Part shown: piece by piece, positions 15,656-24,475 of the stretch | How the letters are laid out: every line of letters begins with the position of its first letter | How positions within the stretch are numbered: the first letter of the stretch is position 1 | From: Flavisolibacter ginsenosidimutans | GTDB taxonomy: Bacteria; Bacteroidota; Bacteroidia; Chitinophagales; Chitinophagaceae | Direction: 5' to 3' | Assembly (NCBI RefSeq): GCF_007970805.1 | Contig: NZ_CP042433.1 | Span: forward strand, 2,294,001-2,358,000 | DNA: 64,000 nt | Translations under genes and position numbers: made by a program | The notes under the pieces: generated by a model | Told to the model about the DNA's origin: nothing | What the model saw: the letters and a program-made list of their open reading frames with translations, nothing else | The model's database searches: none

Positions 15656-17116
15656 TTAGCCTTCCTCCCACTCCACTTCCACAAATTCTTCTTTCGGTGT
15701 TTCGCAAAGTGGGCAACTATAATTAGCCGGTAAAGTTTCAAAGCATGTGCCTTCAACAATGCTTTGCAATTGATCGCCTAATGCGGGCACGTACACGGTT
15801 TGGCATCTCGGACACTGGTGAACCACGGTTGTTTTTTTGACGACGACTTCCTGCAATGTTTTTGTTGGCAGTAACGGCGTGGCGCTTCGGTCCTCGTAAA
15901 AAAATTTGCAAAGACTTGCGAGATAGGTGCCAATAAAATCTTTTTCCACGCTTTCACGAAATAGAATCATTTCGTTGCCGTTCGGATTGAAATCTTTTTT
16001 GTAGAGAATATCGTAACGCTCAAGCGCTTTTAAGCGGTGCGGATTTTTGTTTTGCTGCTTGCGAATGACAACGCAACCAAACAAGTTGGAAGCCGGTTCC
16101 GTTTGTATGGCAAAACAAAGTCCGAAAGTACGTACGTCTTCTTTATCGAAGTGGCGAATGACAAGACTTTTGAGTTGCAATCCTTTTTCGTTATGATCTT
16201 CTACCTGCCAGTTTAATTCGTTGGCTGCATGGCGAACGTTGATGCGGTATTTGCCGAGCACATAATCCCACAACTTTCGCGTACCCGGATCAATGTTTTT
16301 AACGATGATGCTTTTCCACGGCGTTGTGTACAATTGACCAATGCGTGATTGCAAACAAACCTGGCAAACGTCCAATAAGAAATCAACGGAAAACTTTTCG
16401 TTGCGTCGGTAAATGCCCAGCCAATAATCGTTAGCTGCCTTGTTGAACCCTTCGTAATAAGGCAGGGAAAAATCAACAAAAACAGTTTCGGTTGCGGGCT
16501 TGTTTACGTAAGCCGTGAGTGCTTTTACACGTTGATACAATAAGGCTCCATCGGCAGCCTCGTTTCCGAAAAACAAAAATTTATCGGCAATAATTTCCTG
16601 CTCGATGCGTTGCGACAACAAAGGCAAATCATTCGTGTACACAAGTTCTTTCCAACGGTACAACTTGCCTGTTTTTGGAAAGCGGATGTACAAATGCCAG
16701 AAATGTTCGGCAGAAGACGAAACCCAGTTAATGTGACCGGTGAAAAGCGGAACGAAGGATTGTCTGCTGTCGCAAATATTGATTTTTAATTGCGGCGTAT
16801 GCGTAAACAAACTGAAAACATCTTTGTACACGCCTTCGCGAAGCCAACTGTCGGTAGTAAAAATGCCCGCAGCCGGATACGAACTGACAATATTTGGTAC
16901 GGCTTCTTTTGCTTTATAAACAGTAATGTTTTTTTCGCTGCAAGTTTGGAGAAAGGCTTTGAAGAAGTTTGACGGCACATCCATGCGCAACTGCTGGCGC
17001 AAACCGAAGCGAACGTGCGAAACCCTTGCGGCTTGCGCCGCCTCCAATATTTCTGTCAGGTAACCAGGAGAAACAATGCCACCGGTGAAATTGATAACGA
17101 TGGGTTGTGTTTGCAT
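15656..17116 (-). CDS. Nitrite/sulfite-reductase-like protein with C-terminal rubredoxin
   Basis: In this 486-aa protein the C-terminal 55 residues are a rubredoxin: C435-x2-C438 and C468-x2-C471 with the usual aromatic spacing. The first about 400 residues resemble the repeat halves of siroheme nitrite/sulfite reductases or precorrin-3B synthase. Examples are VRFGLRQQLRMDV, then RIGQLYTTPWKSIIVKNID, and VRHAANELNWQV. The C-x5-C / C-x3-C ligands of the siroheme-Fe4S4 centre are not visible, so it may bind a partner rather than catalyse reduction. It is the last gene of the nitrate operon, and an electron-carrier role between NAD(P)H and NasA is plausible but inferred. Confidence 0.75.
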   Translation of the reverse strand: MQTQPIVINFTGGIVSPGYLTEILEAAQAARVSHVRFGLRQQLRMDVPSNFFKAFLQTCSEKNITVYKAKEAVPNIVSSYPAAGIFTTDSWLREGVYKDVFSLFTHTPQLKINICDSRQSFVPLFTGHINWVSSSAEHFWHLYIRFPKTGKLYRWKELVYTNDLPLLSQRIEQEIIADKFLFFGNEAADGALLYQRVKALTAYVNKPATETVFVDFSLPYYEGFNKAANDYWLGIYRRNEKFSVDFLLDVCQVCLQSRIGQLYTTPWKSIIVKNIDPGTRKLWDYVLGKYRINVRHAANELNWQVEDHNEKGLQLKSLVIRHFDKEDVRTFGLCFAIQTEPASNLFGCVVIRKQQNKNPHRLKALERYDILYKKDFNPNGNEMILFRESVEKDFIGTYLASLCKFFYEDRSATPLLPTKTLQEVVVKKTTVVHQCPRCQTVYVPALGDQLQSIVEGTCFETLPANYSCPLCETPKEEFVEVEWEEG

Positions 17117-17186
17117 GTCTTTCTTTTAAATGACAAATTATTCTTGCTATCAATTAGATGTTGCACCAAGACAACTTAGCCTGTTG

Positions 17187-17233
17187 AATAACGATAAGAA
17201 CGTAAAAGAGTGCGACGCAACGAAAGCTGAACA
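17187..17233 (-). repeat. Dispersed repeat, copy G (partial)
   Basis: The sequence ATAACGATAAGAACGTAAAA, then GAGTGCGACGCAACGAAAGC, matches the right half of copy A (13802-13835). It lies between the nasA-like gene and the rubredoxin gene. Only the right-hand arm is recognisable. Confidence 0.65.
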
Positions 17234-17268
17234 GGATTACCGGCGCCGGTTACCTAGAAAAACTCTAT

Positions 17269-20200
17269 CTAAGCTCTAATTACTTTCAATTCTTCATCGG
17301 TCATCTTTATTTCTTCACCCAATTTTAGTTTATCCAATATTGCCTGCACTTCGGGTCGGCAACTGCCGCAGCCTTGTCCCGCCCCGGAAGCAGCGCACAA
17401 GGCTTTCAACTCGGTACAACCTTCCATTATTTTATTAACGATGTTTCCTTCGCCCACGCCGCCGCAGGAACAAACCAATTTACCAATGACGGGTTCTGCC
17501 TTTTTGTTGGAACGTAAAAGATCCAATCGTTTTTCGGACAACTCGAGCTTATTCTGAATTAAATCACGGAATTCAAGAAACTCGGATTTGTCGCCGATAA
17601 GAATTGCACCCACCAAGCGATCGTTGTGAATGATGCACTTTTTATAGTAACGTTTTGCCTTATCAAGAAAAATTACTTCTTCGTAAGAAGGATCATTCGG
17701 CGGTGCTTCGGCCAAGCCAAGCGAACACAAATCAGTGCCGTGCATTTTTAAAATGTTCATGAGCAGCGACCCATCATAGAAGTGCGAAATGTCTCCGCTC
17801 AAATGCCTCGCAACAATCTCCGCTTGTTGTTCAGCCGCTGCCGTGATGCCGTACAGAAATCCACGGAACTCGGCAATCTCGCCAACCGCATAAATACTGG
17901 GATCGGAAGTAAGGAGGTAATCGTTCACAACAACACCACGCTTCGTATCAAGCCCGCAAGCTTTTGCCAGTTCCACATTGGGTATTGTGCCGATGGCAAT
18001 GACAACGGCTTGCGCCGAAATTTCCAGTCCACTTTTTAATTTGATGCCGGCGAGATTTTCCGTGCCGAGAAAGCGTTCCACTTCATCGTTGTAATAAATG
18101 TCAACGCCTTTTTCTTCCAGTTCTTCGTGCAGAAGCTGGCTGCCCAACACATCAAGCTGTCGGTCCATCAATCGAGAGATGCGTTGCACGATGCAAACCT
18201 CCACGCCTACTTCACGAAGCGATGCGGCGAGTTCAATGCCGAGCAAACCGCCGCCAACGATAACCACCTTGCCTTTTGACGGATCAACATGCGATTTAAA
18301 ACTGTCCGCGTCGGTGCGGCTACGCATGGTGAAGATGCCTTTCAAATCCGGAACGTCTTTCAACATAAACGGACGGCTGCCGGTTGCCATCAACAATAGA
18401 TCGTAGTTGTGCTTAACGCCGTTGTTATCGGTTACAATTTTTGCTTCGCGGTCAATGTGTTCAATGCTTACGCCGCGATGCAGTGTGATGTTGAAGCTGC
18501 GCTCCTCTTCTTCTTTCATTTTTATCAACTGTTTCCATTCCTGCGCGCCGCTGATGTAATCGGGAAGCATGACGCGGTTATAGAAAGGAAAGGCTTCTTT
18601 GCTGAAGACTTCAATCGCGTCTTCGGTGTTCATTGCGCGGTAGCTTTTTACAAAGCCAAACGCACCGGCGCCTGCACCAATCACGATTATTTTTTGTTCC
18701 GGCTTTTTGTAACCCTTTACCTCAACGGCCGAAAACTTAAAGTCCGGTTCTTTAGAAATTGGGTCAACAAGATTGTTCGTAAGGTTGTTTGCACGATTCA
18801 GATCGTTGTTCAAAATCTTGCCCCAATGCATGGGCAAAAACACAACACCCTTTTTTATTTCTGTGGAAAGCTTTGCTTTCACGCGGACGGTTCCGCGGCC
18901 ATTGGTAATTTCCACCAAATTGCCTTCAGCAATGCTTCTCTCGGCTGCATCATCAGGATGAATTTCCAAAAACGCATTGGCGATGTGCTGTTTTAGCTTA
19001 CTTACTTTTCCCGTCTTTGTCATCGTATGCCATTGGTCGCGAATGCGGCCCGTGGTTAAGATGAGTGGCAAATATTTCGTTGTGGATTCGGATAAATTAT
19101 CGTCATCCACTGCATGAATGATTGCCCGCTTTGAAGGTGTGTAGAACTTTTTGTCGGTGAACAAACGTTGCGTGCCCTCACCTCTTTCATTGATTGGCCA
19201 CTGTACGCTTCGCTTTGCTTTGAGTACATCATAACTCAGTGCATTGATGTCAATGCTCGTGCCTTTCGTTAACGCACAATGTTCTTTGTAGATATCGGCG
19301 AAGCTCTTAAAATCAAAGCCTTCAAAGCCCATCTTTTGTGCAAAGCGGCAAAGAATTTCCGCATCGGGCAACGCTTCACCGGGAGCGTCAACAATTTTAT
19401 TTAAGTACGTAATGCGCCGTTCGGCATTCGTCATCGTGCCTTCTTTCTCCGCCCATGTTGCAGCGGGAAAAACAACGTCGGCATACTTCAAGGTTTCGGG
19501 CTTGATGCTTGCCTCTTGCACTACCACAAACTTGGCTTTCTTTAACGCTTCTTCAGCCTTGCGCACATCGGGCAAACTCACTAATGGATTCGTACCCATA
19601 ATCCAAACCGCTTTTAATTTGCCTTCATGCAAAGCATCAAACATTTCCGTGGCGGTGTATCCCGGCTTTGCAGAAATAGCTCCGCTTTTCCAAAAAGCTT
19701 GCACGTATTTTCTGTCTTCTTCATTAGCGAGATTGCGATGCGCAGGCAACAAGTTTGCAAGCCCGCCTACTTCTCTTCCACCCATTGCGTTCGGCTGGCC
19801 GGTTAATGAAAACGGTCCGCTTCCTGGTTTGCCAATATAGCCTGTGATTAGATTCAGATTGATGAGTGAAAGATTCTTGTTAACACCTACTGCGCTTTGG
19901 TTCAAGCCCATCGTCCACATTGTCAAAAAACCTTTTGCCGAACCAATATAGGTCGCCGCTTCGCGAATACTTTGTTCCGATACGTCGCAAATTTTTGCGG
20001 CTTCGGCAACGGTTCGTTGCATGACTTTCTTGCTGTACGCTTCAAAACCTTCCGTGTGATTTTTAATGAAAGAAGCATCAATGTCGCCTGCTTCAATCAA
20101 TACCCTTCCAATGGCATGATGCAAGACAATGTCTGTACCCGGTTTAATTTGCAAATGCACATTCGCATAAGACGCCGTTTGTGTTTTCCGCGGATCGCTA

Positions 20201-20832
20201 ACAATTATTTTTAGTGCCGGATTTTTTTCTCTTGCCGCTTCTACTCTTCGCCAAATGATCGGGTGACACCAGGCGGGATTTGCACCGGCTACAAAAATGC
20301 AATCGGTGTGTTCAATATCATCATAACAAACTGGCACGCTGTCTTCGCCCAAGCTCATTTTATAGGCTGCAACGGCACTGCTCATGCAAAGCCTTGAATT
20401 GGTGTCTACGTTGTTTGAGCCGATGAAACCTTTTACCAGTTTGTTGAGCACATAATATTCTTCGGTCAGGCATTGTCCCGATGCATAAAACGCGACGCTT
20501 TCGGGGCCAAACTTTTCAATCAATGTTTTGAAAACCGATACGGTTCTATCCAAGGCCTCATTCCACGAGACACGCTGACGTTGCAGGCTTTTGTTCAAGC
20601 GCATTTCAGGATAGAACAATCGGTCGCTTTTATCCATTACCGTGTAATGCAGGTTCATGCCTTTGCTGCAAAGCATGCCTTTGTTCACCGGATGATCTTT
20701 ATCGCCTTCCACGCTCAACTTTCCGTTGCGATCTTTATGCACAACAACGCCGCAGCCCACACCACAATAGCAGCAGGTTGTTTTCAAACTGCCAAAACCA
20801 TTTCCGTTTTCCTTTTTCATTTGATCAGGCAT
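17269..20832 (-). CDS. nasA: Assimilatory nitrate reductase fused to an FAD/NAD(P)H module and BFD-type [2Fe-2S] domain
   Basis: The ATG at 20832 (MPDQMKKENG) is preferred to a TTG three codons upstream; an ATG at 20820 is also possible. Residues about 15-700 are a molybdopterin oxidoreductase: [4Fe-4S] ligands C20, C23, C27 and C55, and Mo ligand C149 in NSRLCMSS. Residues about 715-1085 are a pyridine-nucleotide disulfide-type FAD module (GAGAGAFGF and VVIVGGGLLGIE loops) like the N-terminus of NirB. The end is a BFD-like domain (CSCGG...CGSC). So one chain could pass electrons from NAD(P)H to nitrate; elsewhere NasA and its reductase are often separate. The length is about 1187 aa. Confidence 0.92.
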   Translation of the reverse strand: MPDQMKKENGNGFGSLKTTCCYCGVGCGVVVHKDRNGKLSVEGDKDHPVNKGMLCSKGMNLHYTVMDKSDRLFYPEMRLNKSLQRQRVSWNEALDRTVSVFKTLIEKFGPESVAFYASGQCLTEEYYVLNKLVKGFIGSNNVDTNSRLCMSSAVAAYKMSLGEDSVPVCYDDIEHTDCIFVAGANPAWCHPIIWRRVEAAREKNPALKIIVSDPRKTQTASYANVHLQIKPGTDIVLHHAIGRVLIEAGDIDASFIKNHTEGFEAYSKKVMQRTVAEAAKICDVSEQSIREAATYIGSAKGFLTMWTMGLNQSAVGVNKNLSLINLNLITGYIGKPGSGPFSLTGQPNAMGGREVGGLANLLPAHRNLANEEDRKYVQAFWKSGAISAKPGYTATEMFDALHEGKLKAVWIMGTNPLVSLPDVRKAEEALKKAKFVVVQEASIKPETLKYADVVFPAATWAEKEGTMTNAERRITYLNKIVDAPGEALPDAEILCRFAQKMGFEGFDFKSFADIYKEHCALTKGTSIDINALSYDVLKAKRSVQWPINERGEGTQRLFTDKKFYTPSKRAIIHAVDDDNLSESTTKYLPLILTTGRIRDQWHTMTKTGKVSKLKQHIANAFLEIHPDDAAERSIAEGNLVEITNGRGTVRVKAKLSTEIKKGVVFLPMHWGKILNNDLNRANNLTNNLVDPISKEPDFKFSAVEVKGYKKPEQKIIVIGAGAGAFGFVKSYRAMNTEDAIEVFSKEAFPFYNRVMLPDYISGAQEWKQLIKMKEEEERSFNITLHRGVSIEHIDREAKIVTDNNGVKHNYDLLLMATGSRPFMLKDVPDLKGIFTMRSRTDADSFKSHVDPSKGKVVIVGGGLLGIELAASLREVGVEVCIVQRISRLMDRQLDVLGSQLLHEELEEKGVDIYYNDEVERFLGTENLAGIKLKSGLEISAQAVVIAIGTIPNVELAKACGLDTKRGVVVNDYLLTSDPSIYAVGEIAEFRGFLYGITAAAEQQAEIVARHLSGDISHFYDGSLLMNILKMHGTDLCSLGLAEAPPNDPSYEEVIFLDKAKRYYKKCIIHNDRLVGAILIGDKSEFLEFRDLIQNKLELSEKRLDLLRSNKKAEPVIGKLVCSCGGVGEGNIVNKIMEGCTELKALCAASGAGQGCGSCRPEVQAILDKLKLGEEIKMTDEELKVIRA

Positions 20833-20845
20833 TCTGCACAATTAA

Positions 20846-21057
20846 TTTTTTTATGTACTTAGCTGCGGTGCTACTATGAGGCTTGTGTTGCGTCGCACAC
20901 TTGTACGTTCATGCCGCTATTCGGCCCATTCCGACCTTCCCGGTGGGAAGGCCACCAACACACAGCCCTTGCTTTACAATGATTCAATCTTATTTCAACC
21001 ATCTTCAAAGCAGTATTCTTTTGCTTTCAAGTTATTCATCCCTTCCCACCGGGAAGG
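20846..21057. repeat. Dispersed repeat, copy C, with inverted 17-mers
   Basis: ATGTACTTAGCTGCGGTGCT, a short spacer, then GTGTTGCGTCGCACACTTGT (ending at 20910) is the best plus-strand view of the repeat's left half. Inside follow CCTTCCCGGTGGGAAGG (20935-20951) and its exact reverse complement CCTTCCCACCGGGAAGG (21041-21057). It sits between narK and the nasA-like gene, in the same operon. Confidence 0.75.
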
Positions 21058-21103
21058 GCTTTAGCACCATCTACCACCGACAGAAGTGGTTGTTGGGATG
21101 GGC

Positions 21104-22405
21104 CTACGCCACCGCCATTTCTTTCTCCTCCAATACAAATTCAGTCGCTTCGCTTTTCTTAAACTTCGTTACAAATACAACGGCCGAAACAACCATCACA
21201 GTGATGCCGATATACGTGAACGCATCAACGTATGTAATGCTTTTGCTTTTAAACAAAAAGCCAAACAACATTCCACCCAAGTTGCCGCCGGCGCCGACAA
21301 TGCCGCTCACCAGGCCTACATTTTTTTCGTTGATAAAAGGCACGATGCCGTAAGTAGCACCGTTGGCCATTTTCAGAAAAAGTGCAAAGGACAACATACA
21401 AACAATCGCCAATCCAAACGAACCGGCATTGGCAAACAGGATGATACCAACGCCTTCCAACAGCAACATTGCCGCAAGCAGAAAGCCCTTGCCTTTCATG
21501 CCGTGTTTGCTGCCAACTTTATCCGATACAACGCCGCCCAGTGCACGGGCAAAAAGGTTCATGAAGCCAAACACACCGGCCCAAAAACCTGCCGATGATT
21601 GCGAAAGTTTGAACGTGTCTACAAAGTGCAAGGAAGCCACGTTATCAAAGGTGATTTCCATACCAAAGCACATCGCGTATGCAAACATGAGTGCCCAGAT
21701 GCGCCAGTCGGCAAGGATGCTGTAATCGGTTTTTTCGCGGGTGGCTTTTGTTCTGCCAATCTCGTCGTAGTTACCGATTGGCGTGTCTTTGGTAAACTTG
21801 TAATAAAGAAAGGCGACGATCAACATCATGGCTCCGGGAACAATCATCGCATAACGCCAGGCTTCCCCTTTTGTAAACCCTGCAGCAACAATGGCCGCGA
21901 AGATTAACGGCATCACCATGTTGGTAACACCGCCGCCAAGATTACCCCAGCCACCGGCAACGGCATTTGCTGTGCCTTTGATGTTCTTGGCAAACATCAT
22001 TGACGTATGAAACTGCGTGACAACGAAAGATGCGCCAATCAAACCAATGGCCGCACGAAACAATAAAAAGGTTGTGTAATCTTTTGCTAAACCAACGAAG
22101 AACACCGGAAGCGAACCAATCAACAACAAGCGGATGGCGGTTTTACGTGGCCCCCAGGTATCGCACAAACGACCAATCAGCAACCGCGCAACAATGGTTG
22201 ACGAAACGGAAACAATCACCAGGTTTCCAATTTGTGATTTGGTTAAATGCAATTCCTCGCGAATAGTAGGCATGAGCGGCGCAAGCCCAAACCAACCGAA
22301 GAAGCAAACAAAGAACATGAGCCAGGTGGTGTGAAAAGTTTTCATTTGCACACCCTTCAATGAAAATATGTTTAGCTGCGTGAGCGGTTTTGTTGTTGCT
22401 GACAT
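21104..22405 (-). CDS. narK: Nitrate/nitrite MFS transporter
   Basis: The ATG at 22405 (MSATTKPLTQ) is chosen over an upstream codon at 22438 because it leaves a normal N-terminus. The 433-aa, twelve-helix major-facilitator protein has both nitrate signature motifs: GGWGNLGGGVTN in TM5 and GAGGNLGG in TM11. Those glycine-rich motifs are characteristic of the NarK/NasA nitrate-nitrite porter family. It sits between the outer-membrane porin and the reductase, so its likely job is inner-membrane nitrate uptake. Confidence 0.95.
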   Translation of the reverse strand: MSATTKPLTQLNIFSLKGVQMKTFHTTWLMFFVCFFGWFGLAPLMPTIREELHLTKSQIGNLVIVSVSSTIVARLLIGRLCDTWGPRKTAIRLLLIGSLPVFFVGLAKDYTTFLLFRAAIGLIGASFVVTQFHTSMMFAKNIKGTANAVAGGWGNLGGGVTNMVMPLIFAAIVAAGFTKGEAWRYAMIVPGAMMLIVAFLYYKFTKDTPIGNYDEIGRTKATREKTDYSILADWRIWALMFAYAMCFGMEITFDNVASLHFVDTFKLSQSSAGFWAGVFGFMNLFARALGGVVSDKVGSKHGMKGKGFLLAAMLLLEGVGIILFANAGSFGLAIVCMLSFALFLKMANGATYGIVPFINEKNVGLVSGIVGAGGNLGGMLFGFLFKSKSITYVDAFTYIGITVMVVSAVVFVTKFKKSEATEFVLEEKEMAVA

Positions 22406-22467
22406 GAGAAAAGTTTTGACGTTAAAAAGAGTAAGCAATCGTCAGCAATAGCAAACAATCGAAGTGT

Positions 22468-23808
22468 TTATTTGAAAAGGACCTCAGGTTTTACGTTTAT
22501 CATCACATAGGCCCAATCGGCTGAAGGCTTTGCATTCTGAATATTTTTCACCGAAGCTGAAGCAAGTAAAGTTGTAGTGAAGTACCGGGAGTAACCGGCT
22601 TCAAAACCAATCTGTTTTGTTAACGCGTAACTTCCTACCAAATCAATTTCTTGTCCTAAACTTTTTTGCGTGTAGCCGCTTACATCCGTAGCCGAATTAA
22701 ACTGGTGAACATCTGCAGAAAGCAGGAATTTATCCGATGCTTTGTACTTGCCTTTCGCATAATAATCTAACAAACCATTCTTGCCAAACGGGCTTGCGGC
22801 GTAGAAATAATCTATGAGACCAGCGAACTTGTGCGGCGTGCCGTACAAAGGGTCGAAGGCATTGCTTGTTGCGCCGCTTGTGCCTCCAGAATAAAGATCA
22901 GCACCGGCAAAGACCGAGAACTTTTTCGATAACGCATAACCCAATTGTCCACTCAAAAGCCAGGCACTTAAATCTTGTCCAGCGCTTGTCTTTCCAAACT
23001 GGTAATATGTAGAAGCCATCACTAATAACTTGTCGAAAGCATTGTTGTAATAAAAACCCGTTGTTGCGCGGCTCCAAGTGCTGGTGTCGTAAATTTTTGT
23101 TGATACACCATCCAAATGATACTGGCTAAAATTGTCGTTCAGGAAAAGAAACGATGCATTGCCCTTCGATAATTTCTTCCCAGTATACAAAAAAAAGAGG
23201 CTTTTGTACATGCTGCCGCCGTTTGTGTTTGCGGTATAATTTCCGGGTGGTGTGCTGTTGTAAAGCGTTCCCGAAGCGGCCTCTTTGTTTTGATTAAACG
23301 CTGCGCCAAAGTGCAGCATCCAATCGCCTGTTTCGTATTTCAACAACGCAGCGTCGTGTCTTCTGCCCTGTTGCAACCAATCAAGATTACCGAGCAAGCG
23401 TTGATCATCATAAACCAATTCTTGTCTGCCGATTTTTAAACTCAAGGCTTTATTCTTAATTACCGTATCAGTTAAACCAATTTCAGCCCAAGCTTCGTGC
23501 AACATTAAACCGTTCAAATCTTGCGTCGTTGTTCGATTCATAGTTGAAACATCTTGTCCCCACACACGAACGTCTTGCGCCGTTACACCAAACTTCAAAC
23601 GATACGTTGAGTAACCGAAGGATAGTCTTGTTCGTTGCGAAGTAAAGAAAGCCGGTTTGGCACCGATAGGAAGCGGAGCGCCTTGCCCGTCCTTGTATTC
23701 AGTGCGTGTTCGCACCTGACCTGAAAGGGTCACTTGTGCCGTTGCGTATAAGGAGAAGAGTGTACACGCAACCAGCAAGAGAGAGAAGGTTCTGGTTCTT
23801 TTTTTCAT
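22468..23808 (-). CDS. Alginate-export-type outer-membrane beta-barrel porin
   Basis: A signal peptide (residues 1-24, ending ATAQ) precedes a 446-aa barrel-type protein with alternating hydrophobic/aromatic strands and an RTRTEYKDGQG start. The sequence VYDDQRLLGNLDWLQQGRRHDA is typical of the Alginate_exp porin family, despite the name a general porin family. The end is a strand finishing in phenylalanine-lysine. In this operon the expected cargo is nitrate or nitrite crossing the outer membrane, which is inference from context. It is 62 bases from narK. Confidence 0.8.
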   Translation of the reverse strand: MKKRTRTFSLLLVACTLFSLYATAQVTLSGQVRTRTEYKDGQGAPLPIGAKPAFFTSQRTRLSFGYSTYRLKFGVTAQDVRVWGQDVSTMNRTTTQDLNGLMLHEAWAEIGLTDTVIKNKALSLKIGRQELVYDDQRLLGNLDWLQQGRRHDAALLKYETGDWMLHFGAAFNQNKEAASGTLYNSTPPGNYTANTNGGSMYKSLFFLYTGKKLSKGNASFLFLNDNFSQYHLDGVSTKIYDTSTWSRATTGFYYNNAFDKLLVMASTYYQFGKTSAGQDLSAWLLSGQLGYALSKKFSVFAGADLYSGGTSGATSNAFDPLYGTPHKFAGLIDYFYAASPFGKNGLLDYYAKGKYKASDKFLLSADVHQFNSATDVSGYTQKSLGQEIDLVGSYALTKQIGFEAGYSRYFTTTLLASASVKNIQNAKPSADWAYVMINVKPEVLFK

Positions 23809-23858
23809 GTAGATTTGAGAGGGTTTTAAAGTGAACGCCTTTTATTTTGAAACCTAAC

Positions 23859-23888
23859 GGCCCGCGGGGACTGCCATCTCCCGGGCCT
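23859..23888 (-). other. GC-rich hairpin after nirD
   Basis: GGCCCG...CGGGCC arms with a 15-20 base internal part overlap the nirD stop and lie 50 bases before the porin start on the minus strand. There is no U-run after it, so it looks more like an RNA-stability or processing hairpin than a terminator. Confidence 0.35.
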
Positions 23889-24273
23889 ACTTATTTAAAC
23901 AGTAATCTTCATCGCCTTCCTCTTCTACGCCAATAAACACAACGCCGTTTTCAATTTTTACGGGGTAAGTTCTGATGCTTTCGCATTCATCGTCGTTCAG
24001 GCAATGCCCATCAACCAGTGAGAACGTTTTTTTGTGAAAAGGACAAGCCACTTTGGGTTCACCGGCTTGCGAGCCAATCATGCCACGACTCAGCACCATC
24101 TGCCTTCTGTGCGGACAAAGGTTTTGCGTAGCGTACCATTCATCGCGGCGGGTAAAATGATAAAGCGCTATTTGCTCGTGCTTGTACTTTACGCATACGC
24201 CGCCGTTTTGCGGAACATCGGCTGCTCTGCAGGCCTTAAACCAGGTAATGTTTTGGACTAATGTGTTGCTCAT
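23887..24273 (-). CDS. nirD: Nitrite reductase small subunit, Rieske type
   Basis: The 128-aa Rieske-fold protein works with NirB in assimilatory nitrite reduction to ammonium. The full Rieske pattern is present: C53-x-H55 (CPHRR) and C77-x2-H80 (CPFH), so it should hold a [2Fe-2S] cluster; some NirD proteins lack these ligands. No signal peptide, so cytoplasmic. It follows nirB after a 201-base spacer that contains a dispersed repeat. Confidence 0.93.
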   Translation of the reverse strand: MSNTLVQNITWFKACRAADVPQNGGVCVKYKHEQIALYHFTRRDEWYATQNLCPHRRQMVLSRGMIGSQAGEPKVACPFHKKTFSLVDGHCLNDDECESIRTYPVKIENGVVFIGVEEEGDEDYCLNK

Positions 24274-24286
24274 CGTTTAGAATTTA

Positions 24287-24359
24287 AGTATGTACTTAGC
24301 TGTCGTGCTACTATCGACGCCTGTTGCGTCGCACACTTCAGCGTTCGGTAATTCTATTG
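24287..24359 (+). repeat. Dispersed repeat, copy D (left half)
   Basis: AAGTATGTACTTAGCTGTCG then TGCTACTATCGACGCC and TGTTGCGTCGCACACTTCAG, ending in GTTCGGTAATTCTATTG. It is nearly identical to the left half of copy C and lies between nirB and nirD. Confidence 0.75.
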
Positions 24360-24381
24360 AGCAAACAATCGATAGAGAATA

Positions 24382-24475
24382 AGTGAAACGTGATAAGTGA
24401 GATGTGAAACCACAGTGAACATCAATATGAAAAGCTTTTCGGTCTCACGTTTGCCGTTTCATGTCTCACCTTCAT
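24382..24475. repeat. Simple GTGAAACGTGA / TCACGTTTC tracts
   Basis: AAGTGAAACGTGATAAGTGA at one end is mirrored by TCTCACGTTTGCCGTTTCAT at the other, about 50 bases apart, so the RNA could fold as a weak hairpin. It runs up to the nirB stop codon and resembles the tract at 931-963. Confidence 0.55.

Noticed and set aside
20883..21353. 156-aa plus-strand ORF over repeat copy C and the end of narK
   Set aside because: Made of the dispersed repeat and antisense to narK; no family features.
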